Notes under the pieces: generated by a model
Databases searched by the model: none
The model's input: only the letters and a program-made list of their open reading frames with translations
What the model was told of the DNA's origin: nothing
DNA from: Mycobacterium sp. WUMAC-067
GTDB lineage: Bacteria > Actinomycetota > Actinomycetes > Mycobacteriales > Mycobacteriaceae
DNA: 64,000 nt
Direction: 5' to 3'
NCBI RefSeq assembly: GCF_020217485.1
Contig: NZ_JAEKMI010000024.1
Span: 1 to 64,000 of the forward strand
Made by a program: the position numbers and the translations under genes
Shown here: one piece after another, positions 61,398 to 64,000 of the stretch
How positions within the stretch are numbered: position 1 is the stretch's first letter
Layout: the number at the start of each line of letters is the position of its first letter

Positions 61398-62660
61398 GTG
61401 GACCGCACGCGGATCCCCAAACGAGTCGTAGTCGGTGTCTCCGGCGGCATCGCCGCCTACAAGGCGTGCACCGTCGTCCGTCAGCTGTCCGAGGCCGGCC
61501 ATTCCGTCCGGGTCATTCCGACCGAGTCCGCGCTGCGTTTCGTCGGCGCGGCCACTTTTGAGGCGCTCTCCGGCCAGCCGGTGCACACCGGCGTCTTCAA
61601 CGACGTACCCGAGGTCCCGCACGTCCAGCTCGGCAAGCAGGCCGACCTGGTCGTGGTGGCCCCGGCCACCGCGGATCTGTTGGCCCGCGCGGTGCACGGC
61701 CGCGCCGACGACCTGCTGACCGCCACGCTGCTCACCGCGCGATGCCCGGTGTTGTTCGCGCCGGCCATGCACACCGAGATGTGGCTGCACCCGGCCACCG
61801 TCGACAACGTGGCCACGTTGCGCCGGCGCGGCGCGGTGGTGCTCGAGCCCGCCGCTGGGCGGCTCACCGGGACGGACAGCGGGTCGGGCCGGCTCCCCGA
61901 AGCCGAGGAGATCACCACCCTGGCCCACCTACTGCTGGAACGCCACGACGCGCTGCCCTACGACCTCGCCGGCCGCAAGATGCTGGTGACCGCCGGCGGC
62001 ACCCGCGAACCGGTCGACCCGGTGCGCTTCATCGGCAACCGAAGCTCCGGCAAGCAGGGCTACGCCGTCGCGCGGGTGGCCGCCCAGCGCGGCGCCGAGG
62101 TCACCCTGATCGCCGGACACACCGCCGGGCTGATCGATCCCGCCGGTGTCGAGGTCGTCCACGTCAGCTCCGCGAGCCAGTTGGGCGACGCGGTGTCCAA
62201 GCGCGCCCCCGAGGCCGACGTGCTGGTGATGGCCGCCGCGGTCGCCGACTTCCGGCCCGCGCACGTCGCCGCCGCCAAGATCAAAAAGGGCGCCACGGAA
62301 GACACAGGGGCGCCGACGATCGAGCTGGTGCGCAATGACGACGTGCTCGCCGGGGCGGTGCGGGCCCGCGCCCACGGGCAGCTGCCCAACATGCGGGCCA
62401 TCGTGGGCTTCGCCGCCGAGACCGGCGACACAGAAGGCGACGTGCTGTTTCACGCGAGAGCCAAGCTGCAGCGCAAGGGCTGCGATCTGCTGGTGGTCAA
62501 CGCCGTCGGCGATGGCCGCGCGTTCGAGGTGGACAGCAACGACGGCTGGCTGCTGGCCTCCGACGGCACCGAGTCGGCGCTGCAGCACGGCTCCAAGACA
62601 TTGATGGCCAGTCGTATCGTGGATGCGATCGCCGCGTTCCTGCACGGGGACAGCGGGTAG
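61398..62660 (+). CDS. coaBC: Bifunctional phosphopantothenoylcysteine decarboxylase/synthetase
   Basis: 420 residues. CoaC half (1-180): flavodoxin-like FMN fold with VGVSGGIAAYKACTVVRQL, active-site His in VPHVQLGKQADL (substrate His) and the APAMHTEMW loop with catalytic Asn replaced by His-Thr-Glu context as in actinobacteria. CoaB half (185-420): VTAGGTREPVDPVRFIGNRS, the dimer/CTP site, and VMAAAVADFRP and AKIKK. It makes 4'-phosphopantetheine. GTG 61398 is 21 bp after rpoZ. Confidence 0.96.
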   Translation: MDRTRIPKRVVVGVSGGIAAYKACTVVRQLSEAGHSVRVIPTESALRFVGAATFEALSGQPVHTGVFNDVPEVPHVQLGKQADLVVVAPATADLLARAVHGRADDLLTATLLTARCPVLFAPAMHTEMWLHPATVDNVATLRRRGAVVLEPAAGRLTGTDSGSGRLPEAEEITTLAHLLLERHDALPYDLAGRKMLVTAGGTREPVDPVRFIGNRSSGKQGYAVARVAAQRGAEVTLIAGHTAGLIDPAGVEVVHVSSASQLGDAVSKRAPEADVLVMAAAVADFRPAHVAAAKIKKGATEDTGAPTIELVRNDDVLAGAVRARAHGQLPNMRAIVGFAAETGDTEGDVLFHARAKLQRKGCDLLVVNAVGDGRAFEVDSNDGWLLASDGTESALQHGSKTLMASRIVDAIAAFLHGDSG

Positions 62661-62675
62661 AGGGTCGAGTTCTTC

Positions 62676-62698
62676 TCGGCACCGGGACGGGGTGCCGA
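62676..62698 (+). terminator. Hairpin after coaBC
   Basis: TCGGCACC (62676-62683), a seven-base loop and GGTGCCGA (62691-62698) make a perfect eight-pair stem, 15 bp after the coaBC stop and before the metK promoter. No T-run follows; many mycobacterial terminators lack one. Confidence 0.5.
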
Positions 62699-62716
62699 CC
62701 GGCTGACGCGGGCCGA

Positions 62717-62722
62717 TATAAT
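62717..62722 (+). promoter_or_regulatory. Consensus -10 (TATAAT) of metK
   Basis: A perfect TATAAT, rare in this GC-rich genome, about 31 bp ahead of the metK ATG. Transcription near 62729 gives a leader of about 24 nt, with GGAAGG seven bases before ATG 62753. No close -35 match and no room for a SAM riboswitch. Confidence 0.65.
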
Positions 62723-62752
62723 TCGGTTGACTAACTATTTGGAAGGATTGGC

Positions 62753-63964
62753 ATGAGCGAAAAGGGTCGCCTGTTTACCAGTGAGTCGGTGACTGAGGGA
62801 CATCCCGACAAAATCTGTGACGCGATCAGCGACTCGGTCCTCGACGCCCTGCTGGCGCAGGACCCGCGCTCACGTGTCGCGGTCGAGACGCTGGTGACCA
62901 CCGGGCAGGTGCACGTGGTCGGTGAGGTGACGACGACGGCCAAGGAGGCCTTCGCCGACATCACCAACACGGTCCGCGAGCGCATCCTCGACATCGGCTA
63001 CGACTCGTCGGACAAGGGCTTCGACGGGGCATCCTGCGGGGTGAACATCGGCATCGGCGCGCAATCGCCCGACATCGCCCAGGGCGTCGACACCGCCCAC
63101 GAGACCCGCGTCGAGGGCGCGGCCGACCCGCTGGACTCCCAGGGCGCCGGCGACCAGGGCCTGATGTTCGGCTACGCGATCAACGACACCCCCGAGCGGA
63201 TGCCGCTGCCCATCGCGCTGGCCCACCGCCTGTCGCGCCGGCTGACCGAGGTCCGCAAGAACGGGGTGCTGCCCTACCTGCGCCCCGACGGCAAGACGCA
63301 GGTCACGATCGAATTCGAGGACGACGTCCCGGTCCGGCTGGACACCGTGGTCATCTCCACCCAGCACGCGGCCGACATCGACCTGGAGAACACCCTGACA
63401 CCCGACATCCGGGAAAAGGTGCTCAACACCGTGCTCAACGACCTGGCGCACGACACGCTGGACACCTCCTCGACGCGGCTGCTGGTCAACCCGACCGGCA
63501 AGTTCGTCGTCGGCGGCCCGATGGGGGACGCGGGGCTGACCGGCCGCAAGATCATCGTCGACACCTACGGCGGCTGGGCGCGGCACGGCGGTGGGGCCTT
63601 CTCCGGCAAGGACCCGTCCAAGGTGGACCGCTCGGCGGCGTACGCGATGCGCTGGGTGGCTAAGAACATCGTCGCCGCCGGGCTCGCGGAGCGGGTCGAG
63701 GTGCAGGTGGCCTACGCCATCGGCAAGGCCGCGCCGGTCGGGTTGTTCATCGAGACCTTCGGCACCGCGACCGTCGACCCGGTCAAGATCGAGAAGATCG
63801 TTCCCGAGGTGTTCGACCTGCGACCGGGCGCGATCATCCGCGACCTGGACCTGCTGCGCCCGATCTACGCGCAGACCGCCGCCTACGGGCACTTCGGCCG
63901 CACCGACGTCGAACTGCCCTGGGAGCAGCTGAACAAGGTCGACGACCTCAAGCGCGCCATCTAG
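62753..63964 (+). CDS. metK: S-adenosylmethionine synthetase
   Basis: 403 residues. N-terminal SESVTEGHPDKICDAISD (ATP and Mg), GAGDQGLMFGYA, the P-loop-like GGAFSGKDPSKVDRSAAYAMRW and C-terminal HFGRTDVELPWEQ. It makes SAM from methionine and ATP. It has its own strong promoter, separate from coaBC. The window ends 36 bp after the stop. Confidence 0.98.
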   Translation: MSEKGRLFTSESVTEGHPDKICDAISDSVLDALLAQDPRSRVAVETLVTTGQVHVVGEVTTTAKEAFADITNTVRERILDIGYDSSDKGFDGASCGVNIGIGAQSPDIAQGVDTAHETRVEGAADPLDSQGAGDQGLMFGYAINDTPERMPLPIALAHRLSRRLTEVRKNGVLPYLRPDGKTQVTIEFEDDVPVRLDTVVISTQHAADIDLENTLTPDIREKVLNTVLNDLAHDTLDTSSTRLLVNPTGKFVVGGPMGDAGLTGRKIIVDTYGGWARHGGGAFSGKDPSKVDRSAAYAMRWVAKNIVAAGLAERVEVQVAYAIGKAAPVGLFIETFGTATVDPVKIEKIVPEVFDLRPGAIIRDLDLLRPIYAQTAAYGHFGRTDVELPWEQLNKVDDLKRAI

Positions 63965-64000
63965 GCGCGGCGGCTCACTGCCGCGGCGCCGGGTGGTCGG

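Noticed and set aside
62661..62752. SAM riboswitch before metK
   Set aside because: Only one simple hairpin is present and the transcript from TATAAT would have a leader of about 24 nt, too short for any SAM riboswitch.

Overview
The window is high-GC mycobacterial chromosome. Protein families, gene order and leaderless TAnnnT promoters point to a slow-growing Mycobacterium, most like the M. avium complex (an inference; no search was run). Locus names of the form Rv#### are M. tuberculosis counterparts recalled from memory, used only for orientation. I see no rRNA, tRNA, CRISPR array, insertion sequence, phage gene or PE/PPE gene.

Layout. (1) 1-40304 follows the Rv2578c to Rv2531c block: a radical SAM protein, purple acid phosphatase-like protein, zinc peptidase, aspS, a transglutaminase/zinc-peptidase/ATP-grasp-alpha-E group, rarA, the Rv2558/Rv2557 paralogue pair, yjbQ-like, alaS-ruvX-mltG-aroE-prepilin peptidase, aroC-aroK-aroB-aroQ, pepQ-efp-nusB and a large PLP decarboxylase. 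Small insertions relative to the remembered M. tuberculosis order include an XRE-cupin regulator divergent from an aldolase/DapA-like pair (4504-6820), an F420-type reductase (11048), a DUF6629-like membrane protein (15038) and a luciferase-like monooxygenase (29111). (2) 40309-49813 is an accessory stretch: a DUF347 membrane protein, then a tight six-gene operon (gntR, two-cluster ferredoxin, lipoprotein solute-binding protein, permease, ATPase, and an AprA/FrdA-like flavoprotein with a C-terminal HEAT-repeat domain), a GNAT acetyltransferase and a serine hydrolase. (3) 50111-63964 follows the Rv1379-Rv1392 block: pyrR-pyrB-pyrC-(membrane PH-like)-carA-carB-pyrF, a HTH-TOBE protein where PE15/PPE20 lie in M. 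tuberculosis, then mihF, gmk, rpoZ, coaBC and metK.

How the genes work together. The pyr operon makes UMP and carries a PyrR-binding hairpin that overlaps its own ribosome binding site. The aro operon covers four chorismate-pathway steps, and aroE lies 1.7 kb upstream. alaS to aroE and efp to nusB are translation and cell-wall housekeeping units. The accessory operon looks like ABC uptake of a small oxyanion or sulfonate-like solute coupled to a cytoplasmic ferredoxin/flavoprotein redox pair under GntR control; its substrate is unknown, and it is the best candidate here for an undescribed system. Other items worth a second look are a duplicated leader with a 16-bp perfect palindrome ahead of both Rv2557/Rv2558-type genes, a 57-58 bp hairpin repeat that supplies stop codons at two convergent gene ends, and a dehydropantoate reductase-like gene whose nucleotide-binding motif lies upstream of every ordinary start codon.
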